From positions 1 through 8,408 of the forward strand of contig CANJEF010000042.1 in the NCBI GenBank assembly GCA_947472965.1: a DNA stretch of 8,408 nt. Reading direction: 5' to 3'. The notes below the pieces were generated by a model. The model was not told the origin of the DNA and searched no databases. It saw nothing but the letters and a program-made list of their open reading frames with translations. This document shows positions 1-6,889 of this stretch, piece by piece (positions within the stretch are counted from its first letter, which is position 1; every line of letters starts with the position of its first letter). The stretch comes from Sphingobacteriales bacterium (GTDB lineage Bacteria > Bacteroidota > Bacteroidia > Chitinophagales > Chitinophagaceae). The position numbers and the translations under genes are program-made.

Positions 1-99
1 GATTACTTTAGCTGAAGTTACTTCTCCGTACTCAGCAAAAAATTCTTTTAAGTCTTCATCTTGAACGTTGAAGCTTAAGTTTGAAACATAAATGTTCAT
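1..99 (-). CDS. RRM-domain RNA-binding protein, N-terminal part (cut by window edge)
   Basis: The first 33 residues are visible, starting MNIYVSNLSFNVQDEDLKEF, and the gene runs off the left edge. Residues 3-8 (IYVSNL) match the RNP2 strand of an RNA recognition motif. They are followed by the typical first helix (DEDLKEFFAEYG) and the start of strand 2 (EVTSAKVI). In this phylum such genes usually encode short proteins of roughly 80-120 residues with one RRM; the Bacteroides homologues RbpA/RbpB are RNA-binding regulators. RNP1 with its aromatic residues lies outside the window, so binding competence cannot be judged. The start is the only ATG in frame at the RRM boundary, and the leader just upstream is A/T-rich without a clear Shine-Dalgarno site. 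The RRM assignment is strong; its RNA targets are unknown. Confidence 0.87.
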   Translation of the reverse strand, partial: MNIYVSNLSFNVQDEDLKEFFAEYGEVTSAKVI

Positions 100-215
100 T
101 CTCTAAAAAATAAAAATTAAAAATGCATGAGAGAAACACAGAGCGTAAACAAGACAACTATTAGCAGAAGATGCTTAGCAGATGATCTATTGACTTACAA
201 AGACTGGGCTCAACT

Positions 216-243
216 CAAATTTACTTGGCAAAGGTATTTCAAA
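216..243 (-). promoter_or_regulatory. Candidate Bacteroidota promoter of the RRM gene
   Basis: On the minus strand TAAATTTG (223-216) matches the Bacteroidota -7 consensus TAnnTTTG exactly, and a TTTG (243-240) lies 16 nt upstream, slightly short of the usual -33 spacing. A second perfect -7 match, TACCTTTG (236-229), overlaps this stretch but has no -33 partner. Either would give the RRM mRNA a 5' leader of more than 110 nt. The A/T-rich background makes chance matches likely. Confidence 0.3.
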
Positions 244-281
244 TAATTTGTAAATGTGGAAAAATAATTGTGAAAATTACC

Positions 282-307
282 TTAATGCGTGATAATTAAC
301 ACATTAA
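282..307. promoter_or_regulatory. Imperfect dyad, possible protein-binding site
   Basis: TTAATGCGT at the left is mirrored by ACACATTAA at the right, a 26-bp dyad with 8 of 9 outer positions paired around an A/T-rich centre. It lies upstream of the candidate promoters of the RRM gene, where an operator or activator site could sit. The surroundings are very A/T-rich, so chance is a fair alternative. Confidence 0.2.
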
Positions 308-377
308 CTAATTATTTACTTTTAAAATATGTTCATAGACTGCCATCTGGAGAGGCTGGGTTGAAAAATAGTTATTG

Positions 378-493
378 GTTGTCGGTTATCAGTTATCTGA
401 TTCCTGATATCTGATGTCTGACGTCTGATGTCAGGAATCAGTTGTCGGTTATCAGTTATCTGATTCCTGATATCTAACGTCTGACATCTGTCA
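378..493. repeat. Duplicated heptamer-rich intergenic repeat
   Basis: A 35-bp sequence beginning GTTGTCGGTTATCAG occurs twice without a mismatch, at 378-412 and 441-475 (period 63 bp). Each copy runs into a short array of heptamers: TCTGATG, TCTGACG, TCTGATG at 410-430, and the more degenerate TCTAACG, TCTGACA, TCTGTCA at 473-493. CTGATTCCTGA at 397-407 is exactly complementary to TCAGGAATCAG at 431-441, so copy one can fold into an 11-bp stem around the first heptamer array. The second copy repeats CTGATTCCTGA at 460-470. No transposase, target duplication or cas gene is nearby. This looks like a dispersed intergenic repeat of the degenerate kind often seen in Bacteroidota, but its genome-wide copy number cannot be seen here. 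Confidence 0.8.
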
Positions 494-563
494 TCGGTTA
501 CCTAGTTTCATTGCGGGGAATCTTTGTTTATTTCAAAAGCAGAAAACGTTTTTGAAATATGAG

Positions 564-593
564 AAAAAAGACTCCCCTCCTGGATAGGAGGGG
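564..593 (-). terminator. Probable intrinsic terminator of the Dabb-exporter operon
   Basis: Read on the minus strand, CCCCTCCT and AGGAGGGG form a perfect 8-bp GC-rich stem with a 4-nt loop, followed after three bases by a run of six T. It lies about 240 bp downstream of the exporter stop codon, with no gene between, so the operon transcript could end here. The hairpin also forms the outer edge of the composite repeat, so termination may be a by-product of the element. Confidence 0.5.
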
Positions 594-784
594 TGGCAAG
601 AATGAGGATGCACCCAAGGTGCAGACGAATGAGTGCCGGGGTGGTAGATTGAATTTTTAAAAATAATTCGTAGAATAGTTCATCATTAAATAGCATTTTT
701 TTTAATTCCACCACCCCGGCACGCTTTCGCTTCGCTCCAGCCTGCCACCCCTTCCCGATGATCTCGCTTCGCTCAATATCGGGA
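572..784. repeat. Composite nested inverted-repeat element
   Basis: Several GC-rich complementary segments are packed into an otherwise A/T-rich gap. An 8-bp hairpin sits at 574-581/586-593. An outer pair AGGGGTGGCA (589-598) matches TGCCACCCCT (743-752). A 13-bp inner pair GTGCCGGGGTGGT (633-645) matches ACCACCCCGGCAC (710-722). Short stems lie at 610-614/618-622 (GCACC/GGTGC) and 753-759/778-784 (TCCCGAT/ATCGGGA). The motif CGCTTCGCTC appears twice, near 728-737 and 764-773. The nesting suggests one mobile or folded unit rather than accidental hairpins. The style resembles short non-coding dispersed repeats of Bacteroidota, but no coding gene or defined terminal duplication is present. Confidence 0.5.
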
Positions 785-830
785 TGAAACACCTGTCCAG
801 GAGTAATCATTTAGACATGCAGTATACTAA

Positions 831-2060
831 CTATTCCAAAGCAGCCCTTTTTTCGGCCTGAAGGGTTTTATAGGTCAATATCGTGGTGATGAGGAATAAC
901 AAAGCCCCTGCTAAAAAAGGAGCGCCAGGAAAATAATACGCTGTTCCATCCTTGCTGAAAAAGGCAAACAAGCCCGTCATAAGGGGCGGACCAACAATAG
1001 CTGTTGCACTCATCAAGCTGGTAAGTGCGCCCTGCAGCTGACCTTGCTCATTGGCGGGAACATGGCCTGAAATGATTCCTTGAAGGGCAGGACCTGAAAT
1101 ACCACCAAGACAATAAATGGCAGAAAATGCAAACATCATCCAAGTTGAAGCCGCAAGAGAAAAGAGAAACATTCCAACTGTATACAAGATCAACCCCACA
1201 AAAAGAGAACGCGTTTGTCCGAGTTTGGGTATCACCAACCGTATCAACCCGCCCTGAACAATGGCAATCATCAACCCTACAAAAGCCAATGAATAACCAA
1301 TCATAGCTGGGCTCCAATCAAACTTTTCCATTGTGTAATAACTCCAAGTACTTTGAACTGCATGAATAGCCACGTATATTAAGGTAAGCGAAAGTACCAA
1401 TCCTGACACTGCCGGGTATTTCTTAAGATGCATCAAAGAACCAAGGGGATTTGCCTTCTTCCACTCAAACTTGCGGCGCTTTTCAATTGAAAGCGACTCG
1501 GGTAAAATAAAAAAGCCATATAGCCAGTTCACGAGCGTAAGTCCCGCTGCAAAAAGAAAAGGCACCCGCTCGCCAAACTGTCCGAGCAAGCCGCCAATCA
1601 AAGGACCAATAATAAAACCCATACCAAAGGCAGCACCAATCATGCCGAAATTTTGTCCGCGCTTTTCTGGTGTGCTGATATCAGCCACATAAGCGGAAGC
1701 AGTTGTTATGCTTGCACCGGTAATGCCGGAAAATATCCTGGCAACGAAAAGCCAACCAAGGCTTGGTGCCCATGCCAAAAAAAGATAATCAATTCCAAAG
1801 CCAAGCAACGAAAAAAGCAACACTGCCCTTCGTCCATATTGATCGCTGAGGTTTCCTAATACAGGCGCAAACATGAACTGCATAAAAGCATACGAGAACA
1901 TCAGCAATCCACCTATTGATGAAGCAGTACTCAAATCACCACCAACAAGCTGCTGAATCAGTTTCGGCATCACAGGTATGATGATGCCAAATCCAATCAC
2001 ATCAATGAGCACAGTTACAAAGATGAATCCCAATGCTGCAGAACGGTTTGCTTTAAACAT
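831..2060 (-). CDS. TetA-like MFS exporter (TCR/Tet family, DHA1 type)
   Basis: This is a 409-residue inner-membrane protein with about 12 hydrophobic segments, the normal length for 12-helix drug:H+ antiporters. Motif A of the MFS is at 69-78 ([10 protein letters not shown]) and motif C in helix 5 around 144-157 ([14 protein letters not shown]). The segment 108-127 ([20 protein letters not shown]) and the 340-357 region ([18 protein letters not shown]) closely follow TetA-class sequences. The acidic residues known from TetA(B) as Asp15 and Asp84 appear as Asp20 (LIDVIGFG) and Asp91 (GIDYL). The position of Asp285 is Tyr293 here, by manual alignment. It probably exports a small amphipathic compound using the proton gradient; tetracycline as substrate is not shown. 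It follows the Dabb gene by 15 bp. The start ATG fits the family N-terminus, with an A/T-rich leader and no clear ribosome site. Confidence 0.9.
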   Translation of the reverse strand: MFKANRSAALGFIFVTVLIDVIGFGIIIPVMPKLIQQLVGGDLSTASSIGGLLMFSYAFMQFMFAPVLGNLSDQYGRRAVLLFSLLGFGIDYLFLAWAPSLGWLFVARIFSGITGASITTASAYVADISTPEKRGQNFGMIGAAFGMGFIIGPLIGGLLGQFGERVPFLFAAGLTLVNWLYGFFILPESLSIEKRRKFEWKKANPLGSLMHLKKYPAVSGLVLSLTLIYVAIHAVQSTWSYYTMEKFDWSPAMIGYSLAFVGLMIAIVQGGLIRLVIPKLGQTRSLFVGLILYTVGMFLFSLAASTWMMFAFSAIYCLGGISGPALQGIISGHVPANEQGQLQGALTSLMSATAIVGPPLMTGLFAFFSKDGTAYYFPGAPFLAGALLFLITTILTYKTLQAEKRAALE

Positions 2061-2075
2061 GATGCTGAAAAAATA

Positions 2076-2393
2076 TTAAATGTGAACGGAGTCGTAAACA
2101 ACAACCTTGCGCCAAAGTGGTGAACAAGTTTCGATGAACTTCAAGTGCATCGGATGTGTTTGATATATTTTTTCATCCTTTTCAGAACTGAATATATTCA
2201 GCCACGAAACAGCATAACTTTTATCAATTACTTCCCTATCGGTTGGTGCAGGTACTCCAATATGAAAGGCACTTATTTGTGGAACCGTGCTGAGTTCCTG
2301 TAGGCCAGCAATAAGCTTCTGAAGGTCTTCTTTGTTATCGGGGTTGTTCAACCAAAAATAGACATGGTGTACAAAGGATTTGTTTATTTCCAT
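2076..2393 (-). CDS. Dabb (stress-responsive A/B barrel) domain protein
   Basis: The whole 105-residue protein is one Dabb domain (Pfam PF07876), a dimeric alpha+beta barrel of the ferredoxin-like type. Signs are the opening strand FVHHVYFWL (7-15), the helix NKEDLQKLIAGLQEL (20-34), the strand SAFHIGVPAP (41-50), and the typical ending around YQTHPMHLKF (77-86) before the last strand KVVVYDSV (96-103). There is no signal peptide, so it is cytoplasmic. Members range from enzymes such as olivetolic acid cyclase to proteins of unknown role, so no reaction can be assigned. It is followed after 15 bp by the exporter and preceded by the amidase with a 67-bp gap. Co-transcription with the exporter is very likely; with the amidase it is possible, because the gap shows no terminator. 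The ATG is directly preceded by an A-rich leader ending in AAG. Confidence 0.88.
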   Translation of the reverse strand: MEINKSFVHHVYFWLNNPDNKEDLQKLIAGLQELSTVPQISAFHIGVPAPTDREVIDKSYAVSWLNIFSSEKDEKIYQTHPMHLKFIETCSPLWRKVVVYDSVHI

Positions 2394-2460
2394 CTTGATT
2401 TTTTTGAATCGTTAAATATACAACTTCAAATACAAAGGGGTTGATTTATGTGCACAGCAT

Positions 2461-3639
2461 CTAATATCCCATCTCTAACCAATCTTTGATGCCTTGCTTG
2501 ATTTTTTTTGCAACATTGGCAGGCGATTTTTTTGAAAGAATAAATTTTTCATCACTTTTATTGCTTAGAAATGCAACCTCAACCAAAGCATTCGGATAAT
2601 CAGTGGGGCCACTCAATGCAAAATTGAAACTTCCTACATTACCAAACTCATTCAACCCGAGTTCCTTCATTCGTTTAAGAATTGTTTGGGTGAGTGTTCT
2701 GAATCCGATATACCTATAAAAAGTACTTGTGCCATTTATTGTATCAGCTGAAGATGAATTAAAATGAATACTAACCAACAAATCGGGCGACGCCTCCCTC
2801 AACATCAACACACGCTCTTGCATGCTAAGACTTGTATCTTCACGCCTGGTCATGAAAATATTTTTTAAACCTGACTTCCGCAGCTCCTTTTCCAAGGCAG
2901 TGGCATATTCAAGGGTAAGTCGTTTTTCACTTTTCCCTGAAATATTACCTGCTGTTCCGGTGTTGTCGCCACCATGGCCAGCATCAATAGCAACTCGGAG
3001 GTTTTTAAAATTTTTATCAGGCGCATGCTTCACCTTGATGACCAATACAGATGAAGCGCTGTCATAGCGAACTGCATAACCCCAATGCATTTCATTTTTT
3101 AAATCAATGTAAACGCGGTACAATCCATTTTCCACTTGCTCGAACCAGGTATTCTTGATAGCAGATGCTGAACCGACCTGTGTAATCCAATTTGTGTTAG
3201 ATGTGATTCCAAATAAGTCGATGATCAACCTTGAGGGTCCTGTTTGCATAGCACCTCTGAAAGGAAGTCTTTCTGGCATCGCAATTCTGATATAGTCGAA
3301 GCGGTCATCGCTATACGACTTCCAGTTGCCACTGAGCTGATATGGTTTGGGAATGTACTGGGAATCTATACGTATGCTGGAGCGGGCAATAAACGCTTGC
3401 AGGTTTTTGGTAAGTTCAATAATATAATCGGTTCCCAAGGTGTCAACCACTTTCACCAATACATTGGAATCCATATAAGTCATTTTCGCACCACCCAACC
3501 TATCATCACCAGGACCATATTCAAAATAGGGAAGAGCACCGATTGTTCGTCCATAAAAAGGAAATGCCTGCGCATGGGTTTGAACCGGAACGGATAAGGT
3601 GGCAAGACAGATGATGTAAAGAATTGACCTGATTTTCAT
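2461..3639 (-). CDS. N-acetylmuramoyl-L-alanine amidase (AMIN + Amidase_3), exported
   Basis: This 392-residue zinc amidase should cleave the bond between MurNAc and L-Ala of peptidoglycan stem peptides, in the periplasm. Residues 1-24 form a signal peptide ending near HAQA. Residues about 40-95 look like a small beta-rich, possibly SH3-like, segment, and about 113-205 (with PSRLIIDLFG at 135-144) resembles an AMIN domain, which targets such enzymes to the envelope. The Amidase_3 domain covers 213-389. Zinc ligands fit His222 (DAGHGGD), Glu238 (SEKRLTLEYA) and His292 (SIHFNS); Glu354 (ALVEVAFLSN) fits the catalytic glutamate. All key residues are present, so it is predicted active. It resembles AmiC-type cell-separation amidases but lacks LysM repeats. 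It is divergent from the membrane protein gene, with 142 bp between, and may start a transcript that continues into Dabb and the exporter. Confidence 0.93.
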   Translation of the reverse strand: MKIRSILYIICLATLSVPVQTHAQAFPFYGRTIGALPYFEYGPGDDRLGGAKMTYMDSNVLVKVVDTLGTDYIIELTKNLQAFIARSSIRIDSQYIPKPYQLSGNWKSYSDDRFDYIRIAMPERLPFRGAMQTGPSRLIIDLFGITSNTNWITQVGSASAIKNTWFEQVENGLYRVYIDLKNEMHWGYAVRYDSASSVLVIKVKHAPDKNFKNLRVAIDAGHGGDNTGTAGNISGKSEKRLTLEYATALEKELRKSGLKNIFMTRREDTSLSMQERVLMLREASPDLLVSIHFNSSSADTINGTSTFYRYIGFRTLTQTILKRMKELGLNEFGNVGSFNFALSGPTDYPNALVEVAFLSNKSDEKFILSKKSPANVAKKIKQGIKDWLEMGY

Positions 3640-3643
3640 GGAA

Positions 3644-3651
3644 CAAAATTA
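3644..3651 (-). promoter_or_regulatory. Possible -7 element for the amidase gene
   Basis: TAATTTTG on the minus strand matches TAnnTTTG exactly and ends only 4 nt before the amidase ATG, so the transcript would be almost leaderless. No TTTG/TTG is found at the expected -33 distance, so the match may be accidental. Confidence 0.22.
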
Positions 3652-3781
3652 GTTTTTTTACCGCTTGTCATCGTAGAAATACGAGCCCTAAAGAGCATTT
3701 CCACTTGATTTTTATATTTTATATTTTCTTTTATACTAAGGGGGGACAATTCACGTTATAGCCTGAAACTAACCCTTTTCC

Positions 3782-4516
3782 ATGAACCAGTCATTCATCA
3801 ACAACAGCAATCAAGTTTGGCAACTCATCGGCATGGCAATTATACTTGTGCCGGTTGCCATGATTTTGATCAAGCAGAAAGGAAGTAATATTCACTTCCA
3901 AGCCCTAGCTGCCGCCAACATCTTTTTCTTCATATCAGCATGCAGTATGAATAAAAATATTCCACTGCCTACAGGACTAACAACCTTTATTCAAAGCCTT
4001 GCAAGTATCATGCATGCACCTTTAACACTTGCGTTCCTGTTGTATTTCACAAATAAGGACAAGGAAAAAAAGGCCATTCGCAATTCCATTGCATTTGTTG
4101 TAGGTATCATCGCAGTTTCACTTTGTTTCGCAGATCATACAAGTCAACTTACACTGAACCTGATGTTGCTAGGCACCATACCTGTATTCATTTTCGGCTC
4201 ATCGCTTTTTATTCAACACACCATCAATGGTGTATACGAAAACAAGAATGGAAACAAGGCCTTTTTGCTCAGCACCATCGTATTTGGATATGGATCTTAT
4301 TTCTTGCTGCATGTGCTTAATATCGTAAGTCCTGAAAAACATGCAAGCGACATACAAGGGTTGTTTGGAATGATCACCATCCTCTCAAGTTGTTTTGTCT
4401 CCTTGGGAATTGGCTTGCTCAACCAACAGAAAAAGAAAGGTGTTGTAATGGAAGAAAGCAAAGAAAAAAAATTAGATGCAGGATTTGCGCAATGGGATAA
4501 TTTCAATTTTTACTGA
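3782..4516 (+). CDS. Polytopic membrane protein of unknown function
   Basis: I do not recognise this 244-residue protein. It has about seven hydrophobic segments, near residues 13-31, 38-55, 66-90, 101-117, 123-145, 159-182 and 190-213. A charged cytoplasmic-type tail (214-244) is rich in Lys and Glu and ends in the aromatic string WDNFNFY. Short polar loops such as NKDKEKK (91-97) and ENKNGNK (153-159) suggest alternating sides. There is no signal peptide, enzyme motif or histidine-kinase domain. Seven segments with a short tail could be an orphan sensor or scaffold module, but this is only a shape argument. It is monocistronic: divergent from the amidase and closed by the terminator at 4590-4622. 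No convincing promoter was found; an AGGGGGG stretch about 35 nt upstream is too far away to be a ribosome site. Coding status is well supported by codon-like composition and by the terminator placement. Confidence 0.8.
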   Translation: MNQSFINNSNQVWQLIGMAIILVPVAMILIKQKGSNIHFQALAAANIFFFISACSMNKNIPLPTGLTTFIQSLASIMHAPLTLAFLLYFTNKDKEKKAIRNSIAFVVGIIAVSLCFADHTSQLTLNLMLLGTIPVFIFGSSLFIQHTINGVYENKNGNKAFLLSTIVFGYGSYFLLHVLNIVSPEKHASDIQGLFGMITILSSCFVSLGIGLLNQQKKKGVVMEESKEKKLDAGFAQWDNFNFY

Positions 4517-4589
4517 TCGAACAAAATCAATCAAACAACGTCGTTGTGCTTTAAAATAATCAGTTGGTTTTTTAATAATAAACAAAAGA

Positions 4590-4622
4590 GGGCCCCTGTT
4601 CGCAGGTGGCCCAATTTTTTTT
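4590..4622 (+). terminator. Strong intrinsic terminator between convergent genes
   Basis: GGGCCCCTG and CAGGTGGCCC pair into a 9-bp stem with one bulged T around a TTCG tetraloop, followed by AA and eight T. It ends the membrane protein transcript 74 bp after its stop codon. On the other strand the same hairpin is followed by TCTTTTGTTTATT, so it probably also ends the acyl-CoA dehydrogenase transcript, whose stop codon begins right after the T run. This is a compact bidirectional terminator. Confidence 0.88.
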
Positions 4623-6410
4623 CTATAAGTTTCTTCCCTGAATCAGCTTTGCTGCAATTCTTCTTCTTGCATCCTTCGCATTGAATGGGGGAACTTTTGT
4701 AAAGCGCTTTATGCCAAGCAACATCATACGCTGTTCATCACCAGCTGCGAAGGCATTGATGGCATCCTTGCCGGCTTTGTTGATTCGATCGGCAGCATCA
4801 TACAAATATGTTTTAGCAATATCAATCTCAAAGCCAGCAGCAGATTCTCCGTTTTTCTCAGCAAGTTTCATTGCACGCAAGATGGCGCTTTCAGCATGAA
4901 ACACTTCGATAGACATATCTGCAATGTTCATCAGGATCTCTTGTTCAGATTCAATTTTCATCATCAGCTTTTGTACTGCAGCACCTGCCACCATGAAGAT
5001 GGCTTTTTTCATTTGTTGAATTGCTTTTCGCTCTTCTCCAAATAGACTGTCATCTGTACTCCCAAATTCTGGAATACTCATCAATTCTTTTTGTACTGCC
5101 ATGGCTGGGCCCATCATGTCTATCCTGCCTTTCATGGCACGCTTCAACACCATGTCAACCGTTAGCAAGCGGTTGATCTCATTGGTGCCTTCATAAATTC
5201 TATTGATCCTGCTATCGCGGTAAGCCCTTGATACATTGTATTCATCACTGTATCCATTTCCACCATGGACCTGCACTGCTTCATCCACAACATAGTCGAG
5301 CAACTCCGATCCAAATACTTTTAAGATGGCACATTCTATTGCATATTCTTCCGCTCCACCCAATAATGCGTCATTGAAAGCTTTGCCGGTTTGAACAAGT
5401 TCCTTTTCCTTTTCATCGATCCACATGGACGTTCTGTAGAGCGCTGTTTCAGATACCCATGTACGGATGGCCATTTCAGCAAGCTTGTATTGTATAGCGC
5501 CAAAATCAGAAATCGGTTTTTTAAACTGCTCGCGCGTTTTTGCATACTGCACCGTTTGTTCCAAACATTTTTTTGCACCACCCAAGGTTGCTGCACAAAG
5601 TTTCAACCTGCCGATGTTTAAAATATTGAACGCGATGATATGTCCCTTGCCTATTTCACCCAATACATTTTCTACAGGCACCTTACAATCCTGAAAATAA
5701 AGTTGAACAGTTGAAGATCCCTTGATGCCCATCTTGTGTTCTTCAGGACCTTGTGTAAATCCTTCCATACCACGCTCTAAAATAAATCCGGTAAACTGTG
5801 TTCCATCGATCTTTGCAAAGACTGTATATACATCTGCAAAACCACCATTGGTGATCCAGCATTTTTGTCCATTCAATATATAATGCTTTCCATCATCACT
5901 TAGTTTCGCTGTTGACTTTGCACCCAGAGCATCAGAGCCGCTATTAGGTTCCGTCAAGCCATAAGCACCTTTCCATTCACCCGATGCAAGCTTTGGAATG
6001 TACTTTGATTTTTGTGCTTCGGTGCCAAAATATAAAATAGGAAGGGTCCCAATGCCCGTGTGCGCCGACATGCCAACTGAAAATGAATGACCAGCACCGA
6101 GGCCTTCAGCTACAATTACAGCGGATACAAACTCTTTACCCAATCCATTGTATTGTTCAGGAATGGATATTCCCAATAAGCCCATTTCACCCGCTTTCGT
6201 CATCAATGACGGCATCAATCCAGGTTCAAGTTTATCAATGCGATCGAGCAACGGTGTAACTTCCGCAGCAATAAATTGATGGCACATGTCCATCATCATT
6301 TTTTGTTCTTCGTTGAAATCTTCCGGAATAAAAGTTTCAGTGGTGGATGATTCTTTCAGCAACCATCCGGCACCTTTCATGGCTAGTTGGGTTGGGTTAT
6401 TTGTTTCCAT
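4623..6410 (-). CDS. Acyl-CoA dehydrogenase, long VLCAD/YusJ (FadE)-type
   Basis: This 595-residue FAD enzyme catalyses the first step of fatty-acid beta-oxidation, acyl-CoA to trans-2-enoyl-CoA, passing electrons to electron-transfer flavoprotein. The N-terminal helical domain (about 30-145) is followed by the FAD/substrate signatures GLTEPNSGSD (151-160) and CWITNGG (184-190). The C-terminal helical domain has REQFKKPI (293-300), QVHGGNGYS (380-388) and IYEGTNEINR (405-414). Glu407 in YEGT fits the catalytic base at the VLCAD position. The length is well above the roughly 380 residues of short-chain enzymes. The extra C-terminal region (about 430-595) and the opening KGAGWLL...FIPEDF are features of the VLCAD/ACAD9 and Bacillus YusJ group, which points to long-chain substrates. 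It follows the MarR gene by 18 bp, so it is probably repressed by it and induced by fatty acids or their CoA esters; that induction is inferred. Confidence 0.95.
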   Translation of the reverse strand: METNNPTQLAMKGAGWLLKESSTTETFIPEDFNEEQKMMMDMCHQFIAAEVTPLLDRIDKLEPGLMPSLMTKAGEMGLLGISIPEQYNGLGKEFVSAVIVAEGLGAGHSFSVGMSAHTGIGTLPILYFGTEAQKSKYIPKLASGEWKGAYGLTEPNSGSDALGAKSTAKLSDDGKHYILNGQKCWITNGGFADVYTVFAKIDGTQFTGFILERGMEGFTQGPEEHKMGIKGSSTVQLYFQDCKVPVENVLGEIGKGHIIAFNILNIGRLKLCAATLGGAKKCLEQTVQYAKTREQFKKPISDFGAIQYKLAEMAIRTWVSETALYRTSMWIDEKEKELVQTGKAFNDALLGGAEEYAIECAILKVFGSELLDYVVDEAVQVHGGNGYSDEYNVSRAYRDSRINRIYEGTNEINRLLTVDMVLKRAMKGRIDMMGPAMAVQKELMSIPEFGSTDDSLFGEERKAIQQMKKAIFMVAGAAVQKLMMKIESEQEILMNIADMSIEVFHAESAILRAMKLAEKNGESAAGFEIDIAKTYLYDAADRINKAGKDAINAFAAGDEQRMMLLGIKRFTKVPPFNAKDARRRIAAKLIQGRNL

Positions 6411-6428
6411 GTTCTTGATTTTTTATGT

Positions 6429-6869
6429 TCACTTTAGGTTATCGTATACTTTTTGTAAAACAGACTTAGCAGTTTCAATGTCTGCAGCACTCACACCATC
6501 AAGCGCTTCATTTAAGGTAAGCTCTGCGATGGCCATGGTTTGTTCTTGTAATTTTCTGGCAGCATCGGTTAAACAGATGAGGTTCATTCTCCTGTCGCTC
6601 GGCGACCCCACCCTTTTCACCATTTTCAATTTTTCGAGGTTGTCAACTAGCCTAGTGATGCTTGGTTTGTCGCGGTAGGAAGCGTTGCACAATTCTTGCT
6701 GACTGATACCATCTTTTTTCCAGAGGTGATAAAGGACACTCCATTGTTCAATGGTTATTTCAATACCTTCCTGCTTGAAATTTTTTTGCAAACGTCGCGA
6801 GATGGCAGTGGAAGCCACACCCGTGATAAAGCTATATAATTCGCCACGCTTGAATTGGTTGTTTGACAT
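6429..6869 (-). CDS. MarR-family transcriptional regulator
   Basis: This 146-residue protein has the usual MarR length and layout: dimerisation helices at both ends (about 8-33 and 104-145) around a winged helix-turn-helix. The DNA-reading helix is about 68-80 (KPSITRLVDNLEK), followed by the wing 86-101 with the family Asp-Arg-Arg at 92-94 (SPSDRRMNLICLT). The gene heads a two-gene unit with the acyl-CoA dehydrogenase, and a perfect dyad lies immediately upstream of its start codon over the likely -7 element. Autorepression plus control of the dehydrogenase is the simplest reading. The ligand is unknown, and a fatty acid or acyl-CoA is inferred only from the neighbour. The sole cysteines are Cys61 and Cys99, so redox sensing is not excluded. 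Confidence 0.92.
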   Translation of the reverse strand: MSNNQFKRGELYSFITGVASTAISRRLQKNFKQEGIEITIEQWSVLYHLWKKDGISQQELCNASYRDKPSITRLVDNLEKLKMVKRVGSPSDRRMNLICLTDAARKLQEQTMAIAELTLNEALDGVSAADIETAKSVLQKVYDNLK

Positions 6870-6873
6870 ATCG

Positions 6874-6889
6874 TTAGTTATGCAACTAA
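6874..6889. promoter_or_regulatory. Probable MarR operator
   Basis: TTAGTT-ATGC-AACTAA is a perfect 6+6 bp dyad of 16 bp, ending 4 bp upstream of the marR start codon. Its size and symmetry suit a winged-helix dimer. It overlaps the candidate -7 element of marR and lies in the 108-bp gap shared with the divergent glycosyltransferase gene. A weaker half-site-like GTTAG lies beside it at 6896-6900. Confidence 0.6.

Larger units (their letters stand above)
100..830. other. Gene-free but structured intergenic stretch
   Basis: About 730 bases lie between the RRM gene and the exporter with no convincing coding sequence. In order it holds the RRM gene leader and candidate promoter (about 100-245), an A/T-rich segment with an imperfect dyad (282-307), a duplicated heptamer-rich repeat (378-493), and a composite inverted-repeat element (572-784) that includes a probable terminator for the exporter operon. 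A 100-residue open frame on the minus strand (810-508) crosses the whole composite element. It has no recognisable domain and is judged non-coding. Confidence 0.7.

Noticed and set aside
378..493. CRISPR-like pattern of a repeated 35-bp sequence
   Set aside because: There are only two copies, the intervening sequence is itself made of related heptamers, and no cas gene is present.
508..810. A 100-residue open reading frame on the minus strand
   Set aside because: It spans the nested inverted repeats and a terminator hairpin, shows no domain or conserved motif, and its sequence composition reflects GC-rich stems alternating with A/T-rich loops.
3720..3740. Promoter for the orphan membrane protein in the TATATTTT/TATACTAA region
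   Set aside because: The -7-like matches are imperfect and no -33 TTG lies at suitable spacing, so I could not support a promoter there.
4535..4547. Short palindrome ACAACGTCGTTGT after the membrane protein gene
   Set aside because: Six-bp arms with a one-base centre cannot form a good hairpin, there is no T run after it, and the real terminator is 45 bp further on.
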